A stretch of 40,024 bases of DNA from Aerococcus sp. HMSC062A02. Lineage in GTDB: Bacteria > Bacillota > Bacilli > Lactobacillales > Aerococcaceae. Where the stretch lies: contig NZ_KV797919.1 in assembly GCF_001809535.1 (NCBI RefSeq), positions 1-40,024 on the forward strand, in the 5' to 3' direction. The position numbers and the translations under genes are program-made. Shown one piece after another: positions 1 through 7,534 of this stretch. The first letter of the stretch is position 1. Each line of letters starts with the position of its first letter. A model generated the notes under the pieces. It ran no database searches, was not told the DNA's origin, and saw only the letters and a program-made list of their open reading frames with translations.

Positions 1-75
1 ATTTACCTTCGAGCTAATCTTAGTATGTTTGCTTTTTCATGGCTAACGATCAAACTCAAGCTCCACTCCTGCTCA
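1..75 (-). repeat. Interspersed repeat, copy A (cut by window edge)
   Basis: Read on the minus strand, this stretch matches copies near 2,666 and 39,961. They share TGAGCAG-AGTGGAG, then CGTTAGCCATGAA, AAGCAAA and (with the 39,961 copy) CATACTAAGATTAGC. No gene is visible in it. The element may continue beyond the window. It is an intergenic repeat of unknown type. Confidence 0.7.
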
Positions 76-286
76 TGAAATGAATTGTAAAAAAATTCTG
101 CGTTATAAAAATAATAGGTGATTGGTGCTGTGGGCATGCGGTGCGCTATTGAATTGGCCCCTTGAATTTAAGAGGATCAAGAACGGCTGGCGCCGTCTTG
201 TATTGTATCCCTAAGTCTCTGACGATCCGACCGCTAATCACCACGGATCGATCCCCGGTCTCTCAGCTAGCGAGCTTCAAAGGGCT

Positions 287-455
287 AGTAACGGCCATAA
301 GGGAGGTGGTTGTGACCGTAGCCGGCCCAGTAACGGTCATAAGGGTAGTCGTTGTGTCCGCATCAGACCCTGTAAGTGACAAAAGGATGATAGTTATGTC
401 CGTATCAGTTCCTCCAAGTGACAAAAATAGCAGCTGTGTAACTATTGCTAGTTTT
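287..455. repeat. 42-bp tandem repeat, about four diverged units
   Basis: Units begin at about 286, 328, 370 and 412, exactly 42 bp apart. Each carries a variant of GTAACGGTCATAAGG followed by a GTT-TGTCCGTA-like block. Because 42 is a multiple of three, frames stay open across the array on both strands, which explains a 101-codon ORF at 162-467. That ORF has no ribosome binding site. I see no real gene in positions 76-569 apart from this array and the promoter of the next gene. Confidence 0.65.
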
Positions 456-530
456 CCTTCCTCGTAAGATAGCTTGCTGGATTAAGATAAGGAACAAGCA
501 GAAAGGCATGAAGAAAGCGCTCATATGCGT

Positions 531-536
531 TATAAT
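531..536 (+). promoter_or_regulatory. Putative -10 box of the sirtuin/ligase operon
   Basis: A perfect TATAAT stands 33 bases before the TTG start at 570. No good -35 hexamer is seen at the usual distance. Its place inside the 5' end of the longer possible reading frame (ATG at 525) argues that translation starts at 570 instead. Confidence 0.45.
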
Positions 537-569
537 ATAGGATGTATGTTAGAGAAGGAGGCGGCAATT

Positions 570-1463
570 TTGACACAAAATTGGCAAGTTTTAGCGAGAC
601 AAGACCAAGTTTCCCAGGCTGAGCTCTTGCGAGAGGCCTTGGACGAGGCAGAGGCGATTCTAGTCGGCGTCGGTGCGGGCATGGGGGCGGCAGATGGTTT
701 CACTTATGTGGGGCCGCGCTTCCAAGAAGCCTTCCCGGACTTTATCGCCAAGTATGGCTGGCTAGATATGTTCCAGGCTAGCGTCTTTCCTTTTGCCGAC
801 GAGGCGGAATCTTGGGCCTTTTTCAGCCGTTTTGTCAAGTTGAATTATTTGGATCAGGGTGTGGGGGCCTCCTATGTGCGGATGCGCCAGGCCTTGAAGG
901 GGCGGAACTACCATATCATTACCTCCAATGCAGACAATGCCTTCGAGCAGGCAGACTATGATCCCGACAAGGTCTTCGACGTCCAGGGCAAGTACATCCT
1001 CATCCAGTGCATGTACGGCTGCCATCCCAAGCGCTACCGGATTGATGACCTGGTCCTTGAAATGGTGGACCGCCAGGAAAACATGCGGGTGCCTGAAGAA
1101 TTGATTCCCCAGTGCCCCGAATGCGGCCAGCGGATGGAGCTCAACCGACGCAACCACTGGGACTGGATGGTGGAAGATCAGGCCTTCAAGGAAGAAAAAG
1201 TCCGCTATGACAGCTTCCTGGCCCGCAACAAGGATAAAAAGCTCCTCCTCCTAGAGATGGGCTGTGGCTATATGGCACCCCAGGTCATTAAACATCCCTT
1301 CCAGGACATGGCGGAGGCCTTCCCTCAAGCCCTCTATCTAACCGTTAACCTAAAGGACTACCGGATTCCACCAGCTATCCGGCCCAAGACCATCTGGCTG
1401 GAAGCCGACATCCGTCAACTCCTAGCAGACCTTGAGAATTTAGACGAAAGAAGTGATCGATAA
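570..1463 (+). CDS. SirTM-type (class M) sirtuin, NAD-dependent
   Basis: Sir2-family protein of 297 aa. I choose the TTG at 570 because AAGGAGG (555-561) sits 8 nt before it and a TATAAT lies upstream; an ATG at 525 would overlap that promoter. Visible landmarks: NAD-binding GVGAGMGAADGF (about 33-44), SNADNAF (119-125) in place of the usual TQNID, DVQGKY (137-142) with Gln139 where deacylating sirtuins have the catalytic His, and four cysteines (147, 151, 182, 185) fit for a zinc site. The Gln is the mark of class M sirtuins, which act as protein ADP-ribosyl transferases on lipoylated GcvH-L in Staphylococcus and Streptococcus. It overlaps or abuts the lipoate ligase gene, which supports this assignment. 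The usual macrodomain and GcvH-L genes are not adjacent. Family assignment is firm; the activity is inferred. Confidence 0.85.
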   Translation: MTQNWQVLARQDQVSQAELLREALDEAEAILVGVGAGMGAADGFTYVGPRFQEAFPDFIAKYGWLDMFQASVFPFADEAESWAFFSRFVKLNYLDQGVGASYVRMRQALKGRNYHIITSNADNAFEQADYDPDKVFDVQGKYILIQCMYGCHPKRYRIDDLVLEMVDRQENMRVPEELIPQCPECGQRMELNRRNHWDWMVEDQAFKEEKVRYDSFLARNKDKKLLLLEMGCGYMAPQVIKHPFQDMAEAFPQALYLTVNLKDYRIPPAIRPKTIWLEADIRQLLADLENLDERSDR

Positions 1464-1464
1464 G

Positions 1465-2493
1465 ATGTATATTATTGAAATGAAGCGCGATGGCGAGTGG
1501 ATCTACAATGGGGCGGTTGCCATGGCCATGCAGGTCTACGCCCAGAACCATATCTTCTTGGATGAGCCCATTCTCTTTCCCTATATGACCGATCCTTTTG
1601 TTCAGATTGGCCGCTACCAGAACGCCATGGAGGAAGTCAACATGGACTATGTGGAGGCCAATGATATCCAGATGGTCCGCCGGGATACAGGTGGCGGCAC
1701 GGTTTACCTGGACCGGGGTGAGATTAATATTTGCTTCTTGATGGACAGCCAGGACACCAATGCCTTCTCCAATTTCGATAAGATGTACCAGCCCGTGATG
1801 CAGATCCTCCGTGAGATCGGGGTGGACCAGATCGAGAAGAGTGGGCGCAACGACTTGATGGTGGACGGTAAGAAGGTCTCCGGGGCCGCCATGACCATGA
1901 AGAATGGTCGGGTCTACGGGGGCTACTCCCTGCTTTTTGACGTAGACATGGACAATATGGTCAACGCCCTCCGCCCCAACCAGAAGAAGATCGAGTCGAA
2001 AGGGATTAAGTCGGTCCGCAGCCGGGTGGGGAACTTGCGCGACTATGTAGACCCTGAATACAAGGACCTAACTAGCGAGGAGTTCCTGGAACTCATCCTG
2101 ATCAAGACCGCTGGTGTGGATTCCTACGATCAAATCAAAAAATACCAGTTGACCGATGAAGACTGGGCCGCTATCGACCAAATGATGGAAGAAAAATACG
2201 CCAATTGGGACTGGATCTTCGGCGCCTCCCCACGCTTCGAATACAACCGCAACGAACACTTCAAGGGAGGCACCTTCGACATCAGCCTGGCCATTGAACA
2301 AGGCCGGATCAAGGATTGCAAGATCTACGGTGACTTTTTCGGCAGCCAGCCGATTTCGGATATCGAATCCGCTCTGGTTGGAACCCCGCTCCGCCGCCAA
2401 GACCTCCTCGACCAGCTCAGCCAATTCGAGCTCAGCCAATACTTCGGCACCATCACAGCGGAGGAAATTGTGGGCTTGATCTTGGAGCAGTAA
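1465..2493 (+). CDS. lplA: Lipoate-protein ligase A (LplA2-like)
   Basis: Ligase of 342 aa that would activate lipoate with ATP and attach it to a lysine of a carrier protein. Landmarks: RRDTGGGTVYLDRG (about 72-85), SGRNDL (126-131), and GKKVSGAAM (135-143) with the conserved substrate lysine, followed by YGGYSLLFDVD. The start MYIIE closely resembles the LplA2 ligases that travel with class M sirtuins. I choose ATG 1465; a GTG at 1453 would overlap the sirtuin stop codon. AAAGAAG at about 1447-1453 is the likely ribosome binding site. The tight linkage suggests one transcript and a shared role in lipoylation-linked ADP-ribosylation, probably in redox stress. The carrier substrate is not encoded here. 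Confidence 0.9.
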   Translation: MYIIEMKRDGEWIYNGAVAMAMQVYAQNHIFLDEPILFPYMTDPFVQIGRYQNAMEEVNMDYVEANDIQMVRRDTGGGTVYLDRGEINICFLMDSQDTNAFSNFDKMYQPVMQILREIGVDQIEKSGRNDLMVDGKKVSGAAMTMKNGRVYGGYSLLFDVDMDNMVNALRPNQKKIESKGIKSVRSRVGNLRDYVDPEYKDLTSEEFLELILIKTAGVDSYDQIKKYQLTDEDWAAIDQMMEEKYANWDWIFGASPRFEYNRNEHFKGGTFDISLAIEQGRIKDCKIYGDFFGSQPISDIESALVGTPLRRQDLLDQLSQFELSQYFGTITAEEIVGLILEQ

Positions 2494-2563
2494 AATGAGC
2501 ATCCGTTCCGTTATTGAAGTTGGCCCTTGAATGCTTAATACTTTAATAATTAAATATCACAAA

Positions 2564-2598
2564 AAAGCACGACGCCTTACTTTGAGGAATCGTGCTTT
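2564..2598 (+). terminator. Hairpin terminator after lplA
   Basis: Perfect 9-bp stem AAAGCACGA/TCGTGCTTT with a 17-nt loop. There are A-runs on the left but only a modest T-rich tail on the right, so it may serve transcripts from both sides. Confidence 0.55.
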
Positions 2599-2665
2599 AA
2601 TATTGTTTTGGAGATTGATTAATTTTAGTTTGCAATCTTCAAAATAATTTATTGGTTTTTGATTA

Positions 2666-2819
2666 TGAGCAGTAGTGGAGTTTGACTTTGGTCGTTAGCC
2701 ATGAACAAGCAAAGCGAATTACGGCTAGTAGGCGTTAGCCGCACTAGCCGTTTGAGTCTTGCTAGGTGAGGGACCTTGACCCGAACCGGTGCCATGGCAT
2801 TTTAATGACCAAAGTCAAA
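2666..2819 (+). repeat. Interspersed repeat, copy B: MITE-like element with nested inverted repeats
   Basis: The left part (2666-2715) matches the repeat copies at the two window ends. From 2681 the element has long terminal inverted repeats: TTTGACTTTGGTC at 2681-2693 mirrored at 2807-2819, extended by GTTA-GCCATG versus CATGGC-TAA. A second perfect stem CGGCTAGT/ACTAGCCG (2722-2729, 2743-2750) lies inside. It has no coding capacity. It could be a miniature mobile element or a large bidirectional terminator between the convergent lplA and tag genes. Confidence 0.65.
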
Positions 2820-2866
2820 ACGAAACGAAGGCTCATCCATGCAATTAGTGAAATAATCTTATAATA

Positions 2867-3391
2867 TTAGGCCAAATCACAGTTTGCTTGATGGGGGTTA
2901 AAGGCGCCGATGGCTTCGAGAAAGGCAGTCATAGTGGCAGGACCGATATAGGTGAAGCCGTCCTTTTTCATCGCCTTAAGAAGCTTTTGGCTGAGGGCTT
3001 CATGAGAGTCGGTCTGGTCTTTGGCGGCAGCGATCAAGTCCCAGAGGTAATCAGCGAAGGTCTCGTCATCGGTCAGGCGGTCAACTAGGACTTGAGCGTT
3101 GTGGATAATGGCTTGAATCTTGCGCCGGTTGCGGATGAGCCGGCTGTCTTGGAGGAGGCCCTGGTATTTATAGCGGTCATAGCGGGCAATCTTTCGGTAG
3201 TCGAAGTGACTGTAGGCCGAATCGAAGTCGTCGGCCTTCTTAAGGACGGTTTCCCAGGACAGGCCACCTTGCATAATTTCCAGGCTCAGGGCTTTGAAGA
3301 GGGCCTGGTCATCGGTGGTCGGTCTGCCCCAAATCTGATCATGGTAGGCAATAAGTTCAGGCGTTGTCGCCCAGCTGCAACGTGCTGTCAT
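2867..3391 (-). CDS. tag: DNA-3-methyladenine glycosylase I
   Basis: Base-excision repair enzyme of 174 aa that removes 3-methyladenine from alkylated DNA. Landmarks are RCSW near the N-terminus, AYHDQIWGRP (15-24), the GLSWETVLKK block, IRNRRKIQAIIHNA, and KKDGFTYIGP. The four zinc ligands of the family are present as Cys5, His17, His167 and Cys171. Length is slightly shorter than the 187-aa E. coli enzyme because the C-terminus is trimmed. It is transcribed against its neighbours and stands alone. A TATAAT (minus strand, 3427-3432) lies upstream and AAGGA precedes the ATG by about 13 nt. Confidence 0.93.
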   Translation of the reverse strand: MTARCSWATTPELIAYHDQIWGRPTTDDQALFKALSLEIMQGGLSWETVLKKADDFDSAYSHFDYRKIARYDRYKYQGLLQDSRLIRNRRKIQAIIHNAQVLVDRLTDDETFADYLWDLIAAAKDQTDSHEALSQKLLKAMKKDGFTYIGPATMTAFLEAIGAFNPHQANCDLA

Positions 3392-3486
3392 CTGTTTAGG
3401 TCATCCTTTCCATTGGCTTTAACTTTATTATAGCATGCTTGGTCAGGGATGATGGGAAAGAACTATCAGTTGGGAGGGGGCTTTCA

Positions 3487-3516
3487 TTGCTCAAAGGGCA
3501 AGGCATGTGTTAAACT
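3487..3516 (+). promoter_or_regulatory. Putative promoter of metQ
   Basis: TTGCTC at 3487-3492 and TAAACT at 3511-3516 with 18 bp between them; TG-T directly before the -10 gives it an extended -10 look. No SAM riboswitch or T-box fits in the short remaining leader. Confidence 0.35.
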
Positions 3517-3559
3517 AAGATCATAAACTTATAAAAAGTAAGCAGATAGGAGTGTTCGT

Positions 3560-4396
3560 ATGCACAAATTTAAAACAGCGCTCGTTGCCGCCTTGGCCCT
3601 TTTGATTCTGGGGGCTTGCGGCTCTAAGCAGTCCTCACAGAACGAAGCAGCCGCTGAGGATGGCCAGGAGATCCGCCTCGCTACCTCGCCAGGTCCCTAT
3701 AGCGACCTCTTCCTTGACCTCGTTAAACCCCTCCTCGAAGAAGACGGCTATCAGGTGACAACTGTCGAATTCACAGACTTGCGTGAGGCAGACGTGGCCC
3801 TCGAAGAGAAGGCCGCTGACCTCAATATCGAGCAGCACACCCTCTACATGGAGAACTTCAATGAGGAAAAAGATGCTCACCTGACCAATATCCAAGCCCT
3901 GCCAACCGTTCCGATGGCCATCTTCCCAGGCCAAAAGAATAGCTTCGATAGTCTAGAAGCTGGCGACCAGGTTGGGGTGCCTGATGACCCGTCGAATCTG
4001 TCGCGTGCCTTACTCTTATTAGAGAAAGAAGGCTTGATTCGACTCGACCCCAATGCAGACAAGGCCAATCTGAATGTGGAACACATTACTGAGAATCCCA
4101 AAAATTTGAAGATTGAAGTCATCAGTTCACCAAACTTGGCTCGGACCACACCGGACCTGGCCCTAGCGGCTATCCCAGGTTCCCGTGCCTTCGATGCGGG
4201 CATCGACTTCCAGACTGCTCTGGCCTATGAAGACGTCGCTCCAGAATTCATGCTCCAGTTGGTCGTGCGTGAAGAAGATAAGGATAAAGACTGGGTCAAA
4301 GCGGTTTCTGAAGCTTACAAATCAGATCAAGTCAAAGACGCCGTTGAAAAAATTAACCAAGAATCCAGCCAGGCCTACTGGATCTTACCGGAATAA
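3560..4396 (+). CDS. metQ: Methionine-binding lipoprotein of ABC importer (MetQ/NlpA family)
   Basis: Extracellular solute-binding lipoprotein of 278 aa. It starts with a lipoprotein signal (MHKFKT, hydrophobic stretch, lipobox LGAC with the lipidated Cys at 20). The mature part has the NlpA-family features: ATSPGPYSDLFLD near the N-terminus, the EFTDLREADVAL segment, the N-Q-HTLYMENFN block typical of methionine-binding proteins, and a GVPDDPSNLSRALLLLEKEGLI stretch. AGGAG lies 8 nt before the ATG. It would hand methionine to a MetN/MetI transporter, but no ATPase or permease gene is adjacent, so it is an orphan here. A strong terminator follows. Confidence 0.9.
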   Translation: MHKFKTALVAALALLILGACGSKQSSQNEAAAEDGQEIRLATSPGPYSDLFLDLVKPLLEEDGYQVTTVEFTDLREADVALEEKAADLNIEQHTLYMENFNEEKDAHLTNIQALPTVPMAIFPGQKNSFDSLEAGDQVGVPDDPSNLSRALLLLEKEGLIRLDPNADKANLNVEHITENPKNLKIEVISSPNLARTTPDLALAAIPGSRAFDAGIDFQTALAYEDVAPEFMLQLVVREEDKDKDWVKAVSEAYKSDQVKDAVEKINQESSQAYWILPE

Positions 4397-4465
4397 CTGG
4401 CTTAGAGCGCGCGTGACCACAGGCGATTAGGCCCAATTATTGAAAAGATGTCTTGTTTAAATAGA

Positions 4466-4494
4466 GCCGGGAGCTTGTACTCCTGGCCTTTTTT
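4466..4494 (+). terminator. Terminator after metQ
   Basis: Stem GCCGGGAG/CTCCTGGC with a 6-nt loop and one G-U pair, followed by CTTTTTT. Confidence 0.85.
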
Positions 4495-4574
4495 ATGTTT
4501 GGGCTGAGCAAGATGCCCGCCCTAAAATGGCATGTCAGAGTGGAAGGTGGTCAAGATATTTTTTGAATTTTCCC

Positions 4575-4603
4575 TTGACCGGGGAAGAGGGGCATGATAT
4601 GAT
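4575..4603 (+). promoter_or_regulatory. Promoter of infC-rpmI-rplT operon
   Basis: TTGACC, 17-bp spacer, TATGAT, with TGA just before the -10 (extended -10). It is the best promoter in the window. Confidence 0.75.
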
Positions 4604-4610
4604 AATAAAG

Positions 4611-4743
4611 TGAGACAAGAAGCAGAGACTTACTCGTTTCTCACCTGAGTTGACAAAGACGTCCTCGGGTTGATAGATTCAAGTGCACAAGGGGAACCTT
4701 GTGTGAGTAGCGACGGGTAATTTTAATTTTCCGTCGCTTTTTC
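4611..4743 (+). promoter_or_regulatory. Leader attenuator of the infC operon (L20-type autoregulation candidate)
   Basis: The roughly 190-nt leader holds a hairpin CCTGAG/CTCGGG (about 4644-4669) and then a strong terminator: AGCGACGG (4709-4716) pairs with CCGTCGCT (4731-4738) before a T-run, all ahead of infC. In other Firmicutes ribosomal protein L20 binds such leaders and causes early termination. The terminator is plain in the sequence; control by L20 is inferred from the family. Confidence 0.65.
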
Positions 4744-4797
4744 TATGCTGAAATCTCAATATATGATGAATGCAAATTTGGACTATGGAGGGGGATA

Positions 4798-5325
4798 ATT
4801 ATCGCAAAAGAAAAAGATAACATCGTCAATGGGTCAATCCGAGCACGTGAAATGCGTGTCATTGATCCAGAGGGTGAACAGTTGGGGGTTCTTTCTAAGA
4901 ATGAAGCCCTAGATAAAGCGAGTGAATTCGAGCTGGACTTAGTACTCGTATCACCAGGTGCTAAGCCACCTGTTGCTCGGATTATGGATTACGGGAAATT
5001 CCGTTACCAACAACAACGTAAAGCGCGTGAACAACGCAAAAACCAACGGACCATCCAAGTGAAGGAAATTCGTTTGAGCCCAGCCATTGATGACAATGAC
5101 TTCAATACGAAATTGCGTCAAGGTCGCAAGTTCATCAAGAAGGGTGACAAGGTTAAGGTATCGATTCGTTTCAAGGGCCGTGCGATTACGCACAAGGACT
5201 TAGGACGTGAAGTACTGGAACGTTTTGCTGACGAGATGGGCGATATCGCCACTGTTGAGCAAAAACCTAAAATGGAAGGCCGGTCTATGCAATTGATGCT
5301 AGCACCTAAGCCTGAAGACAAATAA
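4798..5325 (+). CDS. infC: Translation initiation factor IF-3
   Basis: IF-3 keeps the 30S subunit free and checks start codons. It has 175 aa if translation begins at the AUU at 4798, read as [23 protein letters not shown] choose this because GGAGGGGG (4787-4794) fits it, the residues before the first ATG (4852) are conserved in the family ([14 protein letters not shown]-type), and infC genes elsewhere use AUU so that IF-3 can restrain its own translation. Starting at 4852 would delete 18 conserved residues. The linker and C-terminal domain are complete ([32 protein letters not shown]). It is the first gene of an operon with rpmI and rplT. Confidence 0.95.
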   Translation: MIAKEKDNIVNGSIRAREMRVIDPEGEQLGVLSKNEALDKASEFELDLVLVSPGAKPPVARIMDYGKFRYQQQRKAREQRKNQRTIQVKEIRLSPAIDDNDFNTKLRQGRKFIKKGDKVKVSIRFKGRAITHKDLGREVLERFADEMGDIATVEQKPKMEGRSMQLMLAPKPEDK

Positions 5326-5355
5326 TCCAATGATCAAAAATGGGAGGAAATTATT

Positions 5356-5556
5356 ATGCCTAAACAAAAAACACACCGTGCATCGGCTAAACGCTTCAAA
5401 TTTACCGCTTCAGGTAAGTTAAAACGTAGTCATTCAGAACGCTCTCACCGTTTCCATGGTAAGACTAAGAAACAACGTCGTCAGCATAAACCAGCTGCAA
5501 TGGTTCATCAATCTGACCAAAAACGTATCCAACAAATGTTAGATACTTACAAATAA
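5356..5556 (+). CDS. rpmI: 50S ribosomal protein L35
   Basis: Full-length L35 of 66 aa, very basic, starting [15 protein letters not shown] with the [13 protein letters not shown] segment typical of the family. GGGAGGAAA lies before the ATG. It sits 30 nt after infC and 33 nt before rplT, in the standard IF3-L35-L20 operon order. Confidence 0.98.
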   Translation: MPKQKTHRASAKRFKFTASGKLKRSHSERSHRFHGKTKKQRRQHKPAAMVHQSDQKRIQQMLDTYK

Positions 5557-5589
5557 GCAATAATCTAGAGAAACAAGGAGGAATTTCGA

Positions 5590-5949
5590 ATGGCTCGAGT
5601 TAAAGGTGGAACAGTTAGTCGTAAAAGACGTAAAAAATATATTAAATTAGCAAAAGGTTACTACGGTTCTAAGAGTGTAAACTATAAGATGGCTAAACAA
5701 GCTGTCATGAAATCTTATATGTACGCTTACCGCGACCGTCGTCAGAAAAAACGTGACTTCCGTCGCCTATGGATCACCCGTATCAATGCCCAAGCACGTG
5801 TTAACGGCTTAAGCTACAGCAAATTAATCAACGGCTTAAAACAAGCAGGTATTGAAATCAACCGTAAAATGCTTGCTGACCTTGCAGTCAACGATGCCGA
5901 TGCCTTCGCATCAATCTGCGACCAAGCAAAAGCAGCATTGAATAAATAA
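5590..5949 (+). CDS. rplT: 50S ribosomal protein L20
   Basis: Full-length L20 of 119 aa, with the N-terminal [29 protein letters not shown], the [15 protein letters not shown]-type core and the C-terminal globular part that binds 23S rRNA. AAGGAGG precedes the ATG. As last gene of the operon it is also the likely repressor acting on the leader at 4611-4743. Confidence 0.98.
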   Translation: MARVKGGTVSRKRRKKYIKLAKGYYGSKSVNYKMAKQAVMKSYMYAYRDRRQKKRDFRRLWITRINAQARVNGLSYSKLINGLKQAGIEINRKMLADLAVNDADAFASICDQAKAALNK

Positions 5950-5964
5950 TAGAATTCATGCGTG

Positions 5965-5994
5965 AAGCACCGCCTTTCGAGGCGGTGCTTTTCC
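5965..5994 (+). terminator. Terminator of the infC-rpmI-rplT operon
   Basis: An 11-bp perfect stem AAGCACCGCCT/AGGCGGTGCTT closes a TTCG tetraloop and ends in TTTTCC. Confidence 0.92.
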
Positions 5995-6013
5995 TTTTGA
6001 GCTAAGAGTGGTT

Positions 6014-6036
6014 GGCGGGCGTTAGGCCCGCCTTCC
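6014..6036 (+). terminator. Second GC-rich hairpin
   Basis: GGCGGGC (6014-6020) pairs with GCCCGCC (6026-6032), then TTCCTT. It may back up the previous terminator. Confidence 0.5.
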
Positions 6037-6059
6037 TTATATTGTATAGAGAGATGAGA

Positions 6060-6085
6060 AAAGCAGAGGCCGAAGCCTCTGCTTT
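6060..6085. terminator. Symmetric hairpin, probable bidirectional terminator
   Basis: Perfect 11-bp stem AAAGCAGAGGC/GCCTCTGCTTT around a CGAA loop. It lies between the rplT side and the convergent NERD gene; on the minus strand it lacks a long T-tail. Confidence 0.5.
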
Positions 6086-6136
6086 GACATTTTGGGTGGG
6101 AATTGCTTTGGGAAACGGCCTATTTTAGAGAGAAGG

Positions 6137-6485
6137 GGCAGTAATTGGGTTGAGAAATTGCCATATCGCAAGGGAAGAGGCAATAACAGGGCGAGAAGCT
6201 GCCTCAAGTTCAGGGGGAAGGCAATAACGGAGCGAGAAGCTGCCTCAAGTTCAGGGCTAAGGCAATAACGGAGCGAGAAGCTGCCACAAGTTCAAGGCTA
6301 AGGCAATAACAGGGCGAGAAGCTGCCCCAATTACAGTGTTAAGGCAATAACAGGGCGAGAAGCTGTCCCAATTACAGGGTTAGGGCAATAACGGAGCGAG
6401 AAGCTGCCCCAAGTTCAGTGTTAAGGACATAACAGGGCGAGAAGCTGCCCCAATTTCAGAGCAAATTCAATAACAGAAGCAGAAT
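6137..6485. repeat. 41-bp tandem repeat array, about eight units
   Basis: Units start at about 6137, 6179, 6220, 6261, 6302, 6343, 6384, 6425 and (degenerate) 6466, nearly all exactly 41 bp apart. Each has a conserved 25-bp part, GGCAATAAC-G-GCGAGAAGCTGCC, whose ends GGCA/TGCC are inverted, and a less conserved 16-bp part such as TCAAGTTCAGGGCTAA. The first and last units are the most diverged. A 41-bp period cannot keep a reading frame, so the array is not coding. It fills the gap between two convergent transcripts. Confidence 0.9.
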
Positions 6486-6553
6486 CCATTAATTTCAAAG
6501 AGCAGATGCATTGATTTGAGGGCTATAGCTGAAATATTAAGCAACATGTCTTA

Positions 6554-7534
6554 CTAGGTCAAAAATTTTTGATGGATGCGATAATAATCGCGATCTAAGT
6601 CTATGGGCCAAACAATTCTTTGATAAATTTCTGGATTTGTTTTGAAAGGATTGTGGTAGGTATTTCTCTTTATGCGCTCAAAATTTTGATTAAGGAGACG
6701 GTGGAGGCTACGGTTCGAACATTGCTCAGATAAAAACTTCCGTGCTAAAGAAAAGCTTAGTGGCTGGTCGTAAAGTAGTACGGCGAGCTCACATAGGTGA
6801 CGAAGAAGAAGGCTTTCGGAATCTTCAACAAAGCCGCATGACTTGCAAGCGATTTTCCGACGGCGGTAGCTATCTCCTAATTGTGCCCGACACCGCCAAC
6901 AATAAATCCCTCCTTCCATCCGCAGCCAGTGGTCAGTTGTGACTTGGCACTTCTCATAGGGATTAGCGACTAACTTCCCTTGAAACAGGCTCAGGAGTCG
7001 GTCCGTGTGATAGCGCGTGGGTGCCTGTGCCACCCCCTTCAAAAATCCCCAAATATCGTTGCGACGTAAGATACCGTACGGCCAAGTTGAATCGACGGTC
7101 ACTTGATGGCGCTCATTAATGAAGGCGAGGTAGGATTGCGTGCCTTGGGGGCGGCCTTGTCCGCCCATCTCTTGGTTGAAACGATCGACCATCCGTTCTA
7201 GTTGGATAAAAATATTGTGGCGCCAGCGCTTGTCATTGAGGTAAAAAGTTCCCGCTTCATAGCGGACCGCTGACCGGTAATTCTTGACGTCAAAGAGATA
7301 ACAACCACTGGGACAGACGAGAATCGCGTCCACTTGGGTGGGGTTAGCCTCGCCAAAGTAACAATCGGTCAGTAAGTGAAAGTCCCCGGTCAAATACTTC
7401 TTCAGAATGCGCTGGAACTCCCACTCGCCCCAGTAGCCCTGACGTAAGGCGTGCAGGCGTTCGGTTTGGCCGGCGCCCAAACACTGACGGTGGTCCAAAA
7501 TTTCTAAAGTTAACAATTCATGGGTCATCTGCAT
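6554..7534 (-). CDS. NERD-domain (nuclease-related) protein with zinc ribbon
   Basis: Protein of 326 aa. An N-terminal NERD domain (about 30-150) shows Glu37 in GEWEFQ, Asp69 in TQVDAILV, and FDVKN with Asp82 and Lys84, the PD-(D/E)XK-like pattern of this fold. A zinc-ribbon-like set of cysteines follows (CWRC at 212-215, CKSC at 230-233), and then a helical C-terminal region. NERD proteins are thought to act on DNA or RNA, but their tasks are mostly unknown. The start at 7534 is supported by AGGAGGG 7 nt upstream. It is a single gene, convergent with the ribosomal operon and divergent from the symporter gene. Confidence 0.8.
   Translation of the reverse strand: MQMTHELLTLEILDHRQCLGAGQTERLHALRQGYWGEWEFQRILKKYLTGDFHLLTDCYFGEANPTQVDAILVCPSGCYLFDVKNYRSAVRYEAGTFYLNDKRWRHNIFIQLERMVDRFNQEMGGQGRPQGTQSYLAFINERHQVTVDSTWPYGILRRNDIWGFLKGVAQAPTRYHTDRLLSLFQGKLVANPYEKCQVTTDHWLRMEGGIYCWRCRAQLGDSYRRRKIACKSCGFVEDSESLLLRHLCELAVLLYDQPLSFSLARKFLSEQCSNRSLHRLLNQNFERIKRNTYHNPFKTNPEIYQRIVWPIDLDRDYYRIHQKFLT

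Noticed and set aside
162-467. 101-aa coding region
   Set aside because: No ribosome binding site. The openness follows from the 42-bp tandem repeat, which is open on both strands.
3517-3559. SAM or T-box riboswitch before metQ
   Set aside because: The space after the likely promoter is too short and no conserved core is seen.
6137-6485. CRISPR array
   Set aside because: The period is a constant 41 bp, and the would-be spacers (16 bp) are similar to one another. No cas gene is present. It is a tandem repeat.
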